Positions 31,756-40,732 of a stretch of DNA of 64,000 nucleotides are shown one piece after another (the first letter of the stretch is position 1; each line of letters opens with the position of its first letter). Source of the DNA: Deferribacteraceae bacterium UBA6793 (lineage in GTDB: Bacteria; Chrysiogenota; Deferribacteres; Deferribacterales; Geovibrionaceae); NCBI GenBank assembly GCA_002452405.1, contig DKFP01000009.1, positions 27,908-91,907 of the forward strand, in the 5' to 3' direction. The notes under the pieces are model-generated. The model was not told the origin of the DNA. It saw only the letters and a list, made by a program, of their open reading frames with translations, and did no database searches. Both the position numbers and the translations under genes were made by a program.

Positions 31756-33746
31756 AATCTGTCTGATTTTTTTATTGCGGCTTCTATCTTTGGAGCCATT
31801 ATTTTTGCGATATATAAAGAACCTTGTTTTGACAAGTGGTTGGAGTCGAAATAAAGTGGCGACATACCGTCGTATATCTCACATTCGCCGTTTTTGCAAA
31901 GGAAATCGGAGGGGTCTATAACAGAAAAACTGACCTCTTTGGAGAGGGCGGTAACCATATTATCAAAGTCCCTGACCCAGCCGAAGTGTTCCGCCGAGTT
32001 AAAGTCATAGTCCAGACGGCCCACCCTGTCGCCGAACATTTTTTTCATCACGGTATATTTTCCCGCCTCAACAGGCACGTCAAAACCTATATCCGGCACG
32101 TCCTTTATGATAACGGCGTTAATGCCCGCCGCGTTCAGTCTGGCTATGGTGCTTTTCAGCCCCTGATAGAGAAACCCGTCACTGGCATAAGGGTCTTTTT
32201 TCGTCCGCTCATCTTTGACAACATACAGCTTTGTTGTGCCAAGATATCTTCTGTTGTTGGCATACATACCCCATCTGGCTGTCATGAAAACTGTTTTTAT
32301 TTCAGGCGAAGCAATTATGACATCAAGAGCCCTGTCAAAATATCTGCTGCAATCCTGATATCTGGCACCGTTGACGATATCCATCCCCTCCGCCGGAGCA
32401 CAGGTTGAGCGTGCAAATAACAGTCCTGTGGTGTCGTTTTCGCGAAAAAGCGAGTCCATCCCGCCACTCATGGCAAGGGCGTGTGAATCACCTATCAAAG
32501 CGAATTCCGGTTCCTTATTTCCGCCTATGCGGCAGAGCCTTTCTTTGCGTATATCTTCATATTTCAGGTCAAAACATTTTTTAGGGTCAAGTCCGCCCAT
32601 TCTGGCTGTGAGAGAATCTATGACATCCTTTGTAAACCTGCCGCTCATTCCGCGGGTATATTCAATATAGAGCGACGGCAGAGTCAGAACAAACATACAG
32701 GCGGCGGCGTAGGCGAAAAACTGTCGTTTGTTCTGCACACTCATAGTTCGCAGAGGTTTTTCAATGACATAATATGAAAACACAGCCATCGCGAAAACGG
32801 CGGGCAGAAGAAATGTGTTGCTGAGAAACACCGACTGAAACTCAACGGCGGAGATATAGTTTCGGAACGCGAAAACAGGCCAGTGCCAGATATAGAGCGA
32901 GTATGACAGAAGTCCCACCCACACGAACGGTCTGAACGACAGGAATCTGTTGACCGCGGCACCTTCGGAATAGATTATCAGCGCCGTGCCGAGACATGGC
33001 AAAAGCGCCGCATAGCCCGGAAAACGGGTGCTTTCGTCTATGAAAAACATACCTGCGGCAATGAGCAAAAGCCCCAAAACGCCGGATATCTCGCGTTTTA
33101 CACCACCAGCCGAAGGGAAAAAACCAAGGGCAAGCATAGCCCCCAGCATCAGCTCCCACGCGCGGAAAGGAAGGTTGAAAAATACAGCTTCTGGAAATTT
33201 CGCCACCAGTACGACATTAAGCAGAAACGACACGGCAAATACACCGACTATCACAGCCTTGAGGTGCCTGAACCCGCGGCGTGCAAGGAACATAAGGATA
33301 AGCGGGAAAAATATATAGAACTGCTCTTCGACACCCAGCGACCATGTATGAAGAAGGGGTTTGCTCTCTGCGGCGGTCTCGAAATATCCGCTGTCGCCCC
33401 AGAAAACTATGTTCGCACAGAAAAAAACAGCGGCAATTGCGCTTGAGCCGAACCTTTCGAAATGGGAAGGCAGAAGAAAAAAATATGACACCGCACCCGT
33501 AACGATTATCATCGCAAAAAGAGCGGGAAATATGCGCTTTATTCGTCTGACATAGAAATTAGAGATTGTGAACTTGCCGGAATTAAGCTCTTTGAAAATT
33601 ATAGACGTGATAAGGTACCCTGAAATAACGAAAAAGACATCAACACCGGTGAACCCGCCGGAAAACACGGAGATACCCGCATGATAAAGAATAACAGGCA
33701 GTATCGCTATTGAGCGCAGTCCGTCTATGTCTTGTCTGTATTTCAC
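31752..33746 (-). CDS. Acyltransferase-3 / SGNH-domain O-acyltransferase (OafA-like)
   Basis: The protein has 664 residues from a GTG at 33746 (AGG upstream), which gives the canonical start KYRQDIDGLRSIAILPVILY. A longer in-frame reading has no family match. The N-terminal acyltransferase-3 domain has ten or more membrane helices (TGVDVFFVISGYLITSII, HTWSLGVEEQFYIFFPL). The C-terminal periplasmic SGNH domain has ALIGDSHALAMSGGMDSLF near 450 and the Asp-His pair in YFDSNHLSKQGS near 640. It likely O-acetylates lipopolysaccharide or another surface glycan. Confidence 0.93.
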   Translation of the reverse strand: MKYRQDIDGLRSIAILPVILYHAGISVFSGGFTGVDVFFVISGYLITSIIFKELNSGKFTISNFYVRRIKRIFPALFAMIIVTGAVSYFFLLPSHFERFGSSAIAAVFFCANIVFWGDSGYFETAAESKPLLHTWSLGVEEQFYIFFPLILMFLARRGFRHLKAVIVGVFAVSFLLNVVLVAKFPEAVFFNLPFRAWELMLGAMLALGFFPSAGGVKREISGVLGLLLIAAGMFFIDESTRFPGYAALLPCLGTALIIYSEGAAVNRFLSFRPFVWVGLLSYSLYIWHWPVFAFRNYISAVEFQSVFLSNTFLLPAVFAMAVFSYYVIEKPLRTMSVQNKRQFFAYAAACMFVLTLPSLYIEYTRGMSGRFTKDVIDSLTARMGGLDPKKCFDLKYEDIRKERLCRIGGNKEPEFALIGDSHALAMSGGMDSLFRENDTTGLLFARSTCAPAEGMDIVNGARYQDCSRYFDRALDVIIASPEIKTVFMTARWGMYANNRRYLGTTKLYVVKDERTKKDPYASDGFLYQGLKSTIARLNAAGINAVIIKDVPDIGFDVPVEAGKYTVMKKMFGDRVGRLDYDFNSAEHFGWVRDFDNMVTALSKEVSFSVIDPSDFLCKNGECEIYDGMSPLYFDSNHLSKQGSLYIAKIMAPKIEAAIKKSDRF

Positions 33747-33808
33747 ATTTAACCTGTCTCTGCAAAACTTCCGAACAATACAGAATTTAAACAAAAAAGA
33801 CAAGAAAA

Positions 33809-33836
33809 AACCCGCATATTCAAAAGTATGCGGGTT
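33809..33836. terminator. Bidirectional rho-independent terminator
   Basis: AACCCGCATA-TTCAAAAG-TATGCGGGTT is a perfect 10-bp stem. On minus it runs into TTTTTTCTTG, which would end transcripts from marR. On plus, GTGCTTTTTTT follows. It lies between the acyltransferase start and the marR stop. Confidence 0.8.
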
Positions 33837-33971
33837 GTGCTTTTTTTGTGATGAACGGGTTAGCGTCTGCGCCGCCGCCCACCGGTGGCTGCGCAAATAA
33901 ACAGTAAACAATAACGTCTCAAGACATATCTTAGCTCAAGATAAATCTTTTCCCCTAAAGGCAAAAAATTT

Positions 33972-34406
33972 TCAACAGCCTAATTTGTCAAGTATAACCG
34001 CCAGCGCCTGCCTGTCATCAGAGCCGAGTCTGCCCATAACATGTTCAACGTTGTTTTTGTAGCGATCATACACCATGTTAAGGAGATCCATGCCCTTTTC
34101 AGTGATTGATACTGTAAAAAAACGTCTGTCGTTCTGATCTTTTCTTCTCTCCGCAAGCCCACTCTTTTCAAGATTATCTATGACTGTGGTCATATTTCCT
34201 GTTGTTTTACGGATTATCTCCGCTATGTCCTTCTGGCACATAGCGCCTTTGGTATAGAGAGCTTCAAGAACACCGAACTGGCTCACCGTCAGCCCGAAAT
34301 CTTTCAGATGCGCATAGGCACAACCGGAGATATCCTCCGCCGTCTGAACCAGTTTTAAAAAGGTTTCCATAGTGTCGAGCGACTGCTCAACTGTCTTATT
34401 ATTCAT
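33972..34406 (-). CDS. MarR-family transcriptional regulator
   Basis: This 144-residue winged-helix protein has the recognition region MCQKDIAEIIRKTTGNMTTV near 75-95, then VIDNLEKSGLAERRKDQNDRRFF (the wing, with the family DRR motif) and ITEKGMDLL. Upstream of the start is an AGTATACT palindrome (34443-34450), a possible autoregulatory operator. No obvious target neighbour points to its ligand. Confidence 0.9.
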   Translation of the reverse strand: MNNKTVEQSLDTMETFLKLVQTAEDISGCAYAHLKDFGLTVSQFGVLEALYTKGAMCQKDIAEIIRKTTGNMTTVIDNLEKSGLAERRKDQNDRRFFTVSITEKGMDLLNMVYDRYKNNVEHVMGRLGSDDRQALAVILDKLGC

Positions 34407-34490
34407 GTAACACCGCCTGAATGGTCAAATACTGAACATTAAAGTATACTAGTTTTATCTTAATATCAAGCGGAAATTCAGACAAATTTA

Positions 34491-34835
34491 CTATTTTTTA
34501 GAACAATCTTCACGAACCAGCTCCGCGATAGAGTCATAATCATGATTAATTTGTTTATCATCAGCTAATTGCAGCGCCAATGAGTTTACTATCATGCGGA
34601 TGGAGGAATTGTCTGAAATGCGGTAAATCACCCATCGTCCATCTTTTTCGGCAGTAATAACCCCTGCCGAACGCATTTGTTTCAGATGTGCGGAAATGGT
34701 TGAAAGTGCGATACCCAGTACTGAATCAAGCTCACAAACACACATAGGGCGTCTGTTCAGCATCAGCGCCATTCGGAGTCTGTTTCTGTCGGCAATTGAT
34801 TTGATAATCTCAACTGCTGAATCCAACTCTGTCAT
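34491..34835 (-). CDS. ArsR-family transcriptional regulator
   Basis: This 114-residue winged helix has IADRNRLRMALML near 14, the metal-box position MCVCELDSVLG near 32 (Cys32 and Cys34, ELCVCDL-like) and the recognition helix ALSTISAHLKQMRSAGVI. The CVCE box is the As(III)/metal-sensing signature of ArsR. The next C-terminal Cys (EDCSKK) may be the third ligand. It is preceded by the DUF486 gene with 3 bp between them, so they are cotranscribed. No ars pump or reductase is seen. Confidence 0.88.
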   Translation of the reverse strand: MTELDSAVEIIKSIADRNRLRMALMLNRRPMCVCELDSVLGIALSTISAHLKQMRSAGVITAEKDGRWVIYRISDNSSIRMIVNSLALQLADDKQINHDYDSIAELVREDCSKK

Positions 34836-34838
34836 TTT

Positions 34839-35180
34839 TCACCCCTTAAATATAAAATACACTGCCCCCGTCATGCAAAGCCCGGCCCAAAGATAGTTCA
34901 GCTTCAGCGGCTCCTTCATAAAAACAACGGAGAAGGGAACAAACACAAGGAGGGTTATCACCTCCTGAGTTATTTTAAGCTGACCAAGAGAGAGCGTCTG
35001 ATATCCAAACCGGTTTGCAGGGACCTGAATGAGATATTCAAAAAACGCTATTCCCCAGCTGATAAAAACAGCCCAGAGCCAGCCTCTGTCCGCCTGATGT
35101 TTAAGGTGCCCGTACCATGCAAATGTCATAAAGACATTGGACATAGCAAGCATCGCGACAAACAGTGTAGTATTGCGCAT
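34839..35180 (-). CDS. DUF486 / DMT-family small membrane protein
   Basis: This is a 113-residue protein with four transmembrane helices. FMTFAWYGHLKHQ near residue 20, SWGIAFFEYLIQVPANRFGY near 45 and LKITQEVITLLVFVPFSVVFM near 70 are the recognised motifs of DUF486, a relative of small multidrug-resistance transporters. Function is unknown. It is first in a two-gene operon with the ArsR regulator. Confidence 0.88.
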   Translation of the reverse strand: MRNTTLFVAMLAMSNVFMTFAWYGHLKHQADRGWLWAVFISWGIAFFEYLIQVPANRFGYQTLSLGQLKITQEVITLLVFVPFSVVFMKEPLKLNYLWAGLCMTGAVYFIFKG

Positions 35181-35213
35181 ATTATACCTAATATTTTTTT
35201 TTATACCATACCT

Positions 35214-35241
35214 AAAAAAAGTGGGGCGCCCGCCCCACTTT
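35214..35241 (-). terminator. Terminator of htpG
   Basis: AAAGTGGGGCG-CC-CGCCCCACTTT is an 11-bp stem followed on minus by TTTTAGG (plus-strand A-run 35214-35220). It lies 10 bp past the htpG stop. Confidence 0.85.
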
Positions 35242-35251
35242 CAGTTACCTA

Positions 35252-37120
35252 TTAAACAGTTTCAGCCATTATTTTTGTTAACAATGAAGCGAATCTTGCT
35301 GTGTCCGCAGGCATGTTACCTTCCAGTATAAGTGCCTGATTATAAAGGAGTTCGCTGATTTCAGCCACCTTCTGACTGTCGGCATTTTTTTCGAATTCCG
35401 AGTTCAGTTTTTCAATCAGCGAATGGGACGGGTTCAGTTCGAGAATTTTACTTCTTTTAGGTATAGGCTGCCCCATCTGTTTAAGCATAGCCTCAAGGTT
35501 CGGGTCTATATCCGAATCGCCGGAAACAAGCACACATGGAGAATCTTTCAGTCTTGATGAGAGTCTCACTTCGCTGACGTTTTCGCCGAGAACCGCCTTC
35601 ACCTTTTCTGTGAGTTTCGCAAAATGCTCTTTCGCTTCTTTCTTCTCTTCGTCTTTGCCGAGGTTTATGTCCCCTTTCAGGATGGACTTGAATTTTTTGC
35701 CTTTATATTCCATCAGACCTGAGATTATTATGTCGTCCACCTCGTCGGTCATGAAAAGCACTTCAAGCTCTTTCTCTTTCAGAGCCTCAAGATATGGCGA
35801 TCTTTCCAGTTCGGCACGGCTTTTTCCTGTGATGTAGTATATCTCGTCCTGCTCTGTTTTCATGCGGGCGAGATAATCATCCAGACATGTGACCTTGTCG
35901 TTTTCCGTAGCTGTGGACTGCATAACCATCAGGGATGCTATCTCCTCTTTACGTTTGAAATCAAAATGAACGCCCTCTTTCAGCACTCTGCCGAATTCTT
36001 TGAAAAATTCAAGGTACTTTTCCGGTTCGGAAGACTTCATTTTTGCTAAAGTTTCGAGAACTTTCTTGGTAATGTTGTTTTTGATGGTCTCAACCTGTCT
36101 GTTGTTTTGCAGAATCTCTCTGGAAACGTTAAGAGGCAGGTCGGAAGAATCCACAACACCGACGACAAAGCGCAGCCAGTTCGGCACGAGTTCGCCGCAA
36201 TGTTCCATAATCTGTACGCGGCGGACATAGAGTGCGGGACCGGACTTGAAATCAGCATAAAGGATGTTCATAGGCGCTTTTGAAGGGATGAAAAGCAATG
36301 CCGCAAACTCGGAAGTGCCCTCTGCCCTGAAATGTATTGTCGCAGCCGGATCCTGATAGTCGTGTGAAACATGGCGGTAAAACTGGTTGTATTCGTCTGC
36401 CTGAACCTCGCTTTTATCCTTCAGCCAGACAGCTTTCATGGAGTTAAGCGTCTCTTCGGTGACAACATCTTTGTCGTCTTCTTTCTTTGTTGTGTCCATC
36501 ACAACCGGATAGCTTATATAATCTGAATATTTTCTTACAATATCTCTGATTTCCCATTCGTCTGCGTATTCTTTGCAGTCGTCTTTCAGGTGCAGAATAA
36601 TTTTTGTTCCGCGCTCACTCTTTTCATATGGCTCAACAGTGAAAGAACCGTCGGCTGTGGATTCCCATTTTATGCCGACGCTGGCATCCTCGCCAGCTTT
36701 TCTGGAATATACAGTGACCCTATCCGCCACCATGAACGATGAATAAAAGCCAACACCGAACTGACCGATAAGCTCAGGGCTGTTCTCTTTGTTTTCAAGA
36801 AGCTGCATAAACTCTTTCGTACCGGAATGGGCGATGGTTCCGAGTGCTTTGACAGCTTCATCCTTTGTCATACCTATGCCGTTGTCGACAACTGTGAGAG
36901 TGTTTTTTTCCTTGTCGGGAATGAGCTTAATTTTGTAGTCTGCGTCACCTTCTATGAGCGCATCATTTGTCAGCGCCTGAAAGCGCAGTTTGTCGATTGC
37001 GTCGGACGCGTTCGAGATAAGCTCCCTCAGAAAAATCTCTTTGTGCGAATACAGCGAATGAATCATCAGCTCAAGAAGTTTATTCACCTCGGTTTTGAAC
37101 TGCATTCTCTCCTGTGACAT
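35252..37120 (-). CDS. htpG: Chaperone HtpG (Hsp90)
   Basis: The 622-residue protein starts with the ATPase domain: ELISNASDAIDKLRF near 38, VDNGIGMTKDEA near 80 and GQFGVGFYSSFMVADRV near 120, the Bergerat-fold N, G1 and G2 motifs. The middle domain has NVSREILQNNRQV near 335. Full-length relative to the family (about 620-640). GGAGG lies 10 bases before the ATG. No CIRCE element was found upstream. The upstream gap carries AATCAA-N7-TTGATT at 37180-37198, of unknown meaning. Confidence 0.97.
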   Translation of the reverse strand: MSQERMQFKTEVNKLLELMIHSLYSHKEIFLRELISNASDAIDKLRFQALTNDALIEGDADYKIKLIPDKEKNTLTVVDNGIGMTKDEAVKALGTIAHSGTKEFMQLLENKENSPELIGQFGVGFYSSFMVADRVTVYSRKAGEDASVGIKWESTADGSFTVEPYEKSERGTKIILHLKDDCKEYADEWEIRDIVRKYSDYISYPVVMDTTKKEDDKDVVTEETLNSMKAVWLKDKSEVQADEYNQFYRHVSHDYQDPAATIHFRAEGTSEFAALLFIPSKAPMNILYADFKSGPALYVRRVQIMEHCGELVPNWLRFVVGVVDSSDLPLNVSREILQNNRQVETIKNNITKKVLETLAKMKSSEPEKYLEFFKEFGRVLKEGVHFDFKRKEEIASLMVMQSTATENDKVTCLDDYLARMKTEQDEIYYITGKSRAELERSPYLEALKEKELEVLFMTDEVDDIIISGLMEYKGKKFKSILKGDINLGKDEEKKEAKEHFAKLTEKVKAVLGENVSEVRLSSRLKDSPCVLVSGDSDIDPNLEAMLKQMGQPIPKRSKILELNPSHSLIEKLNSEFEKNADSQKVAEISELLYNQALILEGNMPADTARFASLLTKIMAETV

Positions 37121-37205
37121 CTGGAAACCTCCTGATAATAATTTTTTACGCTTCTGAATATTATGTTTTTTACCGAAAAAATCAAGTTTGAGTTGATTAA
37201 TTAAG

Positions 37206-37241
37206 AGAGACCGCCGCGTCGCTGTCGCTCCTCGCGAAGAC
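37206..37241. repeat. Dispersed repeat family A, half copy
   Basis: GAGACCGCCGCGTCGCTGTCGC..CTCGCGAAGACA matches the left half of the family A elements. It is immediately followed by a family B element, the same A-then-B order as at 58916-59227. Confidence 0.65.
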
Positions 37242-37243
37242 AG

Positions 37244-37364
37244 TTGGCGGTCAGATGCAAGCAGAACAAGGAAAAACTTCCGAGCGGGCTGTGAGCATAC
37301 AAGTAAGTATGTGAGCAGTTCCGAGGAAGGGGTGACACAGTTATGCGATGCATATCACCGCCAA
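37244..37364. repeat. MITE-like repeat family B, copy 1 (121 bp)
   Basis: The element begins TTGGCGGTCAGATGC and ends GCATATCACCGCCAA, imperfect terminal inverted repeats of about 15 bp. Inside it are AGCAGAACAAG, GAGCGGGCTG, GAGCATAC and TATGTGAGCAGTTCCGA. Copy 2 at 59106 has the same ends, the same internal blocks in the same order and nearly the same length. No coding potential is seen. Confidence 0.75.
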
Positions 37365-37377
37365 CCTTAAAAAACAA

Positions 37378-37404
37378 ACGGGCACGGTGGTTAGTCGTGC
37401 CCGT
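37378..37404 (-). terminator. Hairpin with minus-strand T-run
   Basis: ACGGGCACG-GTGGTTAGT-CGTGCCCGT is a perfect 9-bp stem. On minus it runs into TTTGTTTTTTAAGG, the form of a terminator, yet no gene on minus lies between it and the divergent NFACT gene. It may end a short antisense transcript, or act in the leader of the plus-strand gene. Confidence 0.5.
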
Positions 37405-37533
37405 GTTCCTCCAGTAATTAGGAGGGAGGAGGGTTATGTTTTACTGCCGGTTATTGCTAAGTCTCAATATATAACCGACCCTCTTTGTGTCAATGGTTTG
37501 TTTTATGTAAAAAATTAGTGTAGAATATGCGTT

Positions 37534-39105
37534 TTGCAGAGGAGAAAGATTCTGGACGGACTGACACTCACCAAAGCGGTGAACACTATAAAAGAGAGAT
37601 ACGAGGGCGTTCAGGTGACAAAAATAAACGTCACCGAGGACAGCGTAACCATCGGGCTGTTCGCACCGGACAGAAAGAGTCTGCACGTGCGAATTACGGG
37701 TGGTGCGCCCGCTCTTTTCACAACGGACATTCAGGAGGGCGTTTTAGACCCGTTTCTGGACAGGCTTTCCGGCGGAAAGATAGTCGAGATAGGCGGGCGG
37801 CGGTACGACCGTCTTTTCTGGCTTTCCATAGCCAAACGCAGACCCAGCGGAAAGATTGAGACACATAAGCTAATATTCGAGCTTATAGGCAAGATGGCAA
37901 ACGCCGCGCTGGTTAACGAGAGCGGCAATATCATATGGCTGTTCGCAAAGAACAATGCCGATGCTGACAGGAGTTTTTATGTCGGTGACAGATACCACGC
38001 ACCGAGACTGAATAAACGGGATACCCTTGAAAAGTATGACACAGGTAATTTCGCCGATCTTCTGGGGTTCTACCCTGTAACAGTGAAACACGCGGAAACC
38101 TATCTGACAAACGGTTACAGTTTCGCCGAAACTGCGACACTCATAAACGAAAGCCTCGCCGACGGTATCTTTTACGTTGACCATCAGGAACGCGTAATAC
38201 CGTTTAAACCATATGAGGACGGCGAGACCATTACTCTGGACGGGCTGAAAGACAGACTTTACAAACAGACCATAAAAAAAGACGACGGCATCCGTCTGCG
38301 GCTCACCCGCTTTTTCGAGAAACAGGCGGAAAAGTATATGGTGCTGAAAGACAAGCTGAAAGAAGAGTTTGCCGAGGCGGAAACTTTTCCTAAGGTTCGC
38401 ACAAAGGCTGATTTGCTGAAAAGCAACCTGCATCTGCTGAAAGGCGGAAAAGGACGCGTCGAACTCACCAGCTACACAGAGAACGGCATGGAAACCGTGC
38501 CGTTTGACATACCGGAGCTTTTCGACCCTAACAAAGAGGTCAACAGGCTGTACCGCCGCGCGGATAAGCTGGAACGCTCCGTGGCGCTCCTTACTTCCCG
38601 CATGGGCGAAGTTGACAACATGATAGATTCTGCGCTGGAACAGCTCTACTACATTGAGATATCGGCAAAGGAGGACGAGCTGCGCGAGCTTGCCCTTGAG
38701 ATGAAAAAATCCGAGCCGAAACAGAAAAAACAGATAAAGGAAAAGCAGTTCATACGCCTTGAGATAGGCGGCGGAACGGCATACGTCGGAAGAAATTCCG
38801 TCAGCAACCACAGGCTTGTCTTCCAGTTCGCAAACCCCGAAGACATGTGGTTCCACGCTCAGAAGATACCCTCTTCCCACCTCATATTCCGTAAAAGCGG
38901 CGGCATAACGCAGGACGAGATAGGGCAGTGCGCCGCAATCGTCGCCGGAATGAGCAAAGCGAAGCAAAATCTGAAAGTTACCGTTGACTACACACAGAAA
39001 AAAAACGTAAAAAAGCCTAAGAACACACCACCCGGATTCGTCATATACCACAGGTTCAGATCGGTGACGGTCACACCCGTTCATATTGACGAAAACAATG
39101 ATTGA
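37534..39105 (+). CDS. NFACT-family (RqcH/FbpA-like) protein
   Basis: The protein has up to 523 residues. The N-terminal NFACT domain (DGLTLTKAVNTIKERY), a coiled-coil middle (about 290-375) and the C-terminal NFACT-R domain (YVGRNSVSNHRLVFQF, DMWFHAQKIPSSHLIFR, PPGFVIYHRFRSVTV) are all present. RqcH relatives rescue stalled 50S subunits by adding alanine tails. There is no in-frame ATG or GTG near the start. The coordinate given uses TTG 37534, which has no ribosome site. GAGGAG at 37539-37544 instead points to CTG 37552 (giving MDGLTL, the family's usual start) or ATT 37549. Confidence 0.88.
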   Translation: MQRRKILDGLTLTKAVNTIKERYEGVQVTKINVTEDSVTIGLFAPDRKSLHVRITGGAPALFTTDIQEGVLDPFLDRLSGGKIVEIGGRRYDRLFWLSIAKRRPSGKIETHKLIFELIGKMANAALVNESGNIIWLFAKNNADADRSFYVGDRYHAPRLNKRDTLEKYDTGNFADLLGFYPVTVKHAETYLTNGYSFAETATLINESLADGIFYVDHQERVIPFKPYEDGETITLDGLKDRLYKQTIKKDDGIRLRLTRFFEKQAEKYMVLKDKLKEEFAEAETFPKVRTKADLLKSNLHLLKGGKGRVELTSYTENGMETVPFDIPELFDPNKEVNRLYRRADKLERSVALLTSRMGEVDNMIDSALEQLYYIEISAKEDELRELALEMKKSEPKQKKQIKEKQFIRLEIGGGTAYVGRNSVSNHRLVFQFANPEDMWFHAQKIPSSHLIFRKSGGITQDEIGQCAAIVAGMSKAKQNLKVTVDYTQKKNVKKPKNTPPGFVIYHRFRSVTVTPVHIDENND

Positions 39106-39130
39106 TATATATTGCTAAACGGAGACACAC

Positions 39131-39439
39131 ATGGAAAGAATGGAAGCACTCAGGAAAAAAGCTATTTTTCAGGCGGCGCGCCGCGCTATACTGGAAAACG
39201 AGATGTTCCTTCGTGATTATGTCACAAATCACCTGCCCGAAAGCTACACAGAGGAAGACCTTGAAAACTTCATAGCCATGCTGGTGAGAATGTTTGACAA
39301 CGATCTGTTCGACCTTGTGATGGGCGTCAAGTCTGCGGAAGACCTGCAGCATCTTTATGACTACAGATTCACCAAAGATATACAGGATTTCGCCGAAAAG
39401 CGCCGTACGGAAATCAAAAAAGCAAAGGGACTTATATAA
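39131..39439 (+). CDS. Small helical protein resembling SdhE/Sdh5 FAD-assembly factors
   Basis: This 102-residue all-helical protein has RRAILENEMFLRDYVTNHLP, then DLENFIAMLVRMFDNDLFDLVMG. The order (RR..LE.E..L..F/Y at the start, DNDLFD..MG later) resembles the SdhE/CptB family, which helps insert covalent FAD into succinate dehydrogenase, but the RGxxE signature is replaced by RAILE. No flavoprotein subunit is adjacent. It is first of four tightly spaced genes to 41472, starting 25 bp after the NFACT gene. Confidence 0.5.
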   Translation: MERMEALRKKAIFQAARRAILENEMFLRDYVTNHLPESYTEEDLENFIAMLVRMFDNDLFDLVMGVKSAEDLQHLYDYRFTKDIQDFAEKRRTEIKKAKGLI

Positions 39440-39440
39440 A

Positions 39441-39743
39441 ATGAACGAACGCTGGATGGCTGTTTTCGAAGATATGACATGGTACGACGCAAAACTCGAC
39501 TGCGAAGGCGATGCCTGCGAGCTGTATATCTATAACAAAAAACAGAAAATAAAGACAAAAAAACTGAAAGAAAACGGATTCACAAAGGTTATCCGCCTTC
39601 AGGACAGAATGAGCGGCGACACTATCGACCTTGTGGATTTCAACGAAATGGACAGGTTTTTCGAACAGAATATGGTGATTTTTAAAAACAGACAGGGTCT
39701 GCACAAAGAAGTACGCAGATACATAGATTTCAGCCTTAAATAA
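39441..39743 (+). CDS. Hypothetical protein in the HgdB/activase operon
   Basis: A 100-residue acidic/basic mixed soluble protein starts at ATG 39441, 1 bp after the previous stop; a longer reading begins inside that gene. The visible pattern is AVFEDMTWYDAKLDCEGDAC, a lysine-rich strand KKQKIKTKKLKENG and VIRLQDRMSGDTIDLVDFNE. No family is recognised. Its stop overlaps the start of the dehydratase-like gene (TAATG), which argues for a functional tie to it. Confidence 0.65.
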   Translation: MNERWMAVFEDMTWYDAKLDCEGDACELYIYNKKQKIKTKKLKENGFTKVIRLQDRMSGDTIDLVDFNEMDRFFEQNMVIFKNRQGLHKEVRRYIDFSLK

Positions 39744-40732
39744 TGTCTAAAGTAGGATTCACAACAACAATTCCGGTTGAAATAGTTCTGGCGGCAGGAA
39801 AAACACCCGTTGACCTGAACAATGTGTTCATAACAGACGAAGACCCAGTTAAAATGGCGGAGGCTGCGGAGGATGAAGGTCTGCCCAGAAACCTCTGCGC
39901 ATGGATAAAAGGCATATATACGGCAGTTAAAAAAGCAGAGATAGACGAGGTTGTCGCCGTCACACAGGGCGATTGCAGCAACTCACACGCTCTGGCGGAG
40001 CTTTTCATCAGCGCCGGAATAAAAGTACACTCATTCAGCTACCCTTTTGAGAAAGAGTGCAGATACAGCCAGCTTAAAGCCGAGATGGAACGTTTTGCAA
40101 AATCTATAGGCACAACACTGGACGCCGCTGTGAAATATACAAAAGCCACAGACCCTGTACGGGAAAAACTGCGCAGACTGGACAAAATGACGGTGGAAGG
40201 TCAGGTTACTGGCTTTGAAAACCATCTATGGCTGGTAAGCTCCACAGATTTCAATACCTGCCTCAGAACATATGAAAAAGATCTCGACGACTTCCTTTCA
40301 ATGACCGAAGGACGGTTTCTTGATGAGGACGGGCTGCGTATCGGCTTCATAGGAGTACCGACAATATTCTCGGATATCTATCAGTTCATCGAGTCAAAGG
40401 GTGCGCGGGTGGTCTATAACGAGATTCAGCGACAGTTCGCTATCCCGTCCGATGATCCGGACTACGTTCAGCGCTACGCGGACTACACCTACCCATATGA
40501 CGTTTTCGGTAGGGTTGAGGACATACAGAAAGCTGTGGAGGAACGGCAGTTGGACGGCATAGTCCACTACGTTCAGTCCTTCTGCTATCGCCAGATGCAG
40601 GACATCACAATCCGCAGGAACATAAAATGCCCCATACTGACCATTGAAGGCGACGCTCCCGGCGGCATAGACGCGCGCACAAAAATACGCATCGAATCGT
40701 TCCTTGAGATGCTTGCGGCGAGGAAAAAATGA
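39743..40732 (+). CDS. 2-hydroxyacyl-CoA dehydratase-type / double-cubane-like Fe-S protein (HgdB family)
   Basis: This is a 329-residue protein of the HgdB/BzdN/BcrC superfamily: VGFTTTIPVEIVLAAGKTPV at the start, NLCAWIKG near 52, TQGDCSNSHALAELF near 77 and QSFCYRQMQDITIRRNIKCP near 280. These Cys positions carry the 4Fe-4S or double-cubane cluster in the family. The usual second subunit is missing, as in double-cubane cluster proteins (YjiM type). Those use ATP-driven electrons from an activase for hard reductions. The substrate is unknown. Confidence 0.85.
   Translation: MSKVGFTTTIPVEIVLAAGKTPVDLNNVFITDEDPVKMAEAAEDEGLPRNLCAWIKGIYTAVKKAEIDEVVAVTQGDCSNSHALAELFISAGIKVHSFSYPFEKECRYSQLKAEMERFAKSIGTTLDAAVKYTKATDPVREKLRRLDKMTVEGQVTGFENHLWLVSSTDFNTCLRTYEKDLDDFLSMTEGRFLDEDGLRIGFIGVPTIFSDIYQFIESKGARVVYNEIQRQFAIPSDDPDYVQRYADYTYPYDVFGRVEDIQKAVEERQLDGIVHYVQSFCYRQMQDITIRRNIKCPILTIEGDAPGGIDARTKIRIESFLEMLAARKK

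Noticed and set aside
37180..37198. AATCAA-N7-TTGATT before htpG as an FNR site
   Set aside because: Spacing of 7 instead of 4 does not fit an FNR/CRP dimer.
37436..37474. 12-codon leader peptide (MFYCRLLLSLNI) behind a strong ribosome site
   Set aside because: Suggestive, but too short to support as a gene without conservation or a codon-run logic; mentioned only as part of the NFACT leader finding.
37870..39084. 404-residue open frame on minus
   Set aside because: Antisense shadow of the NFACT gene; no family signature, no ribosome site, and Cys/Phe-rich composition typical of reverse frames.
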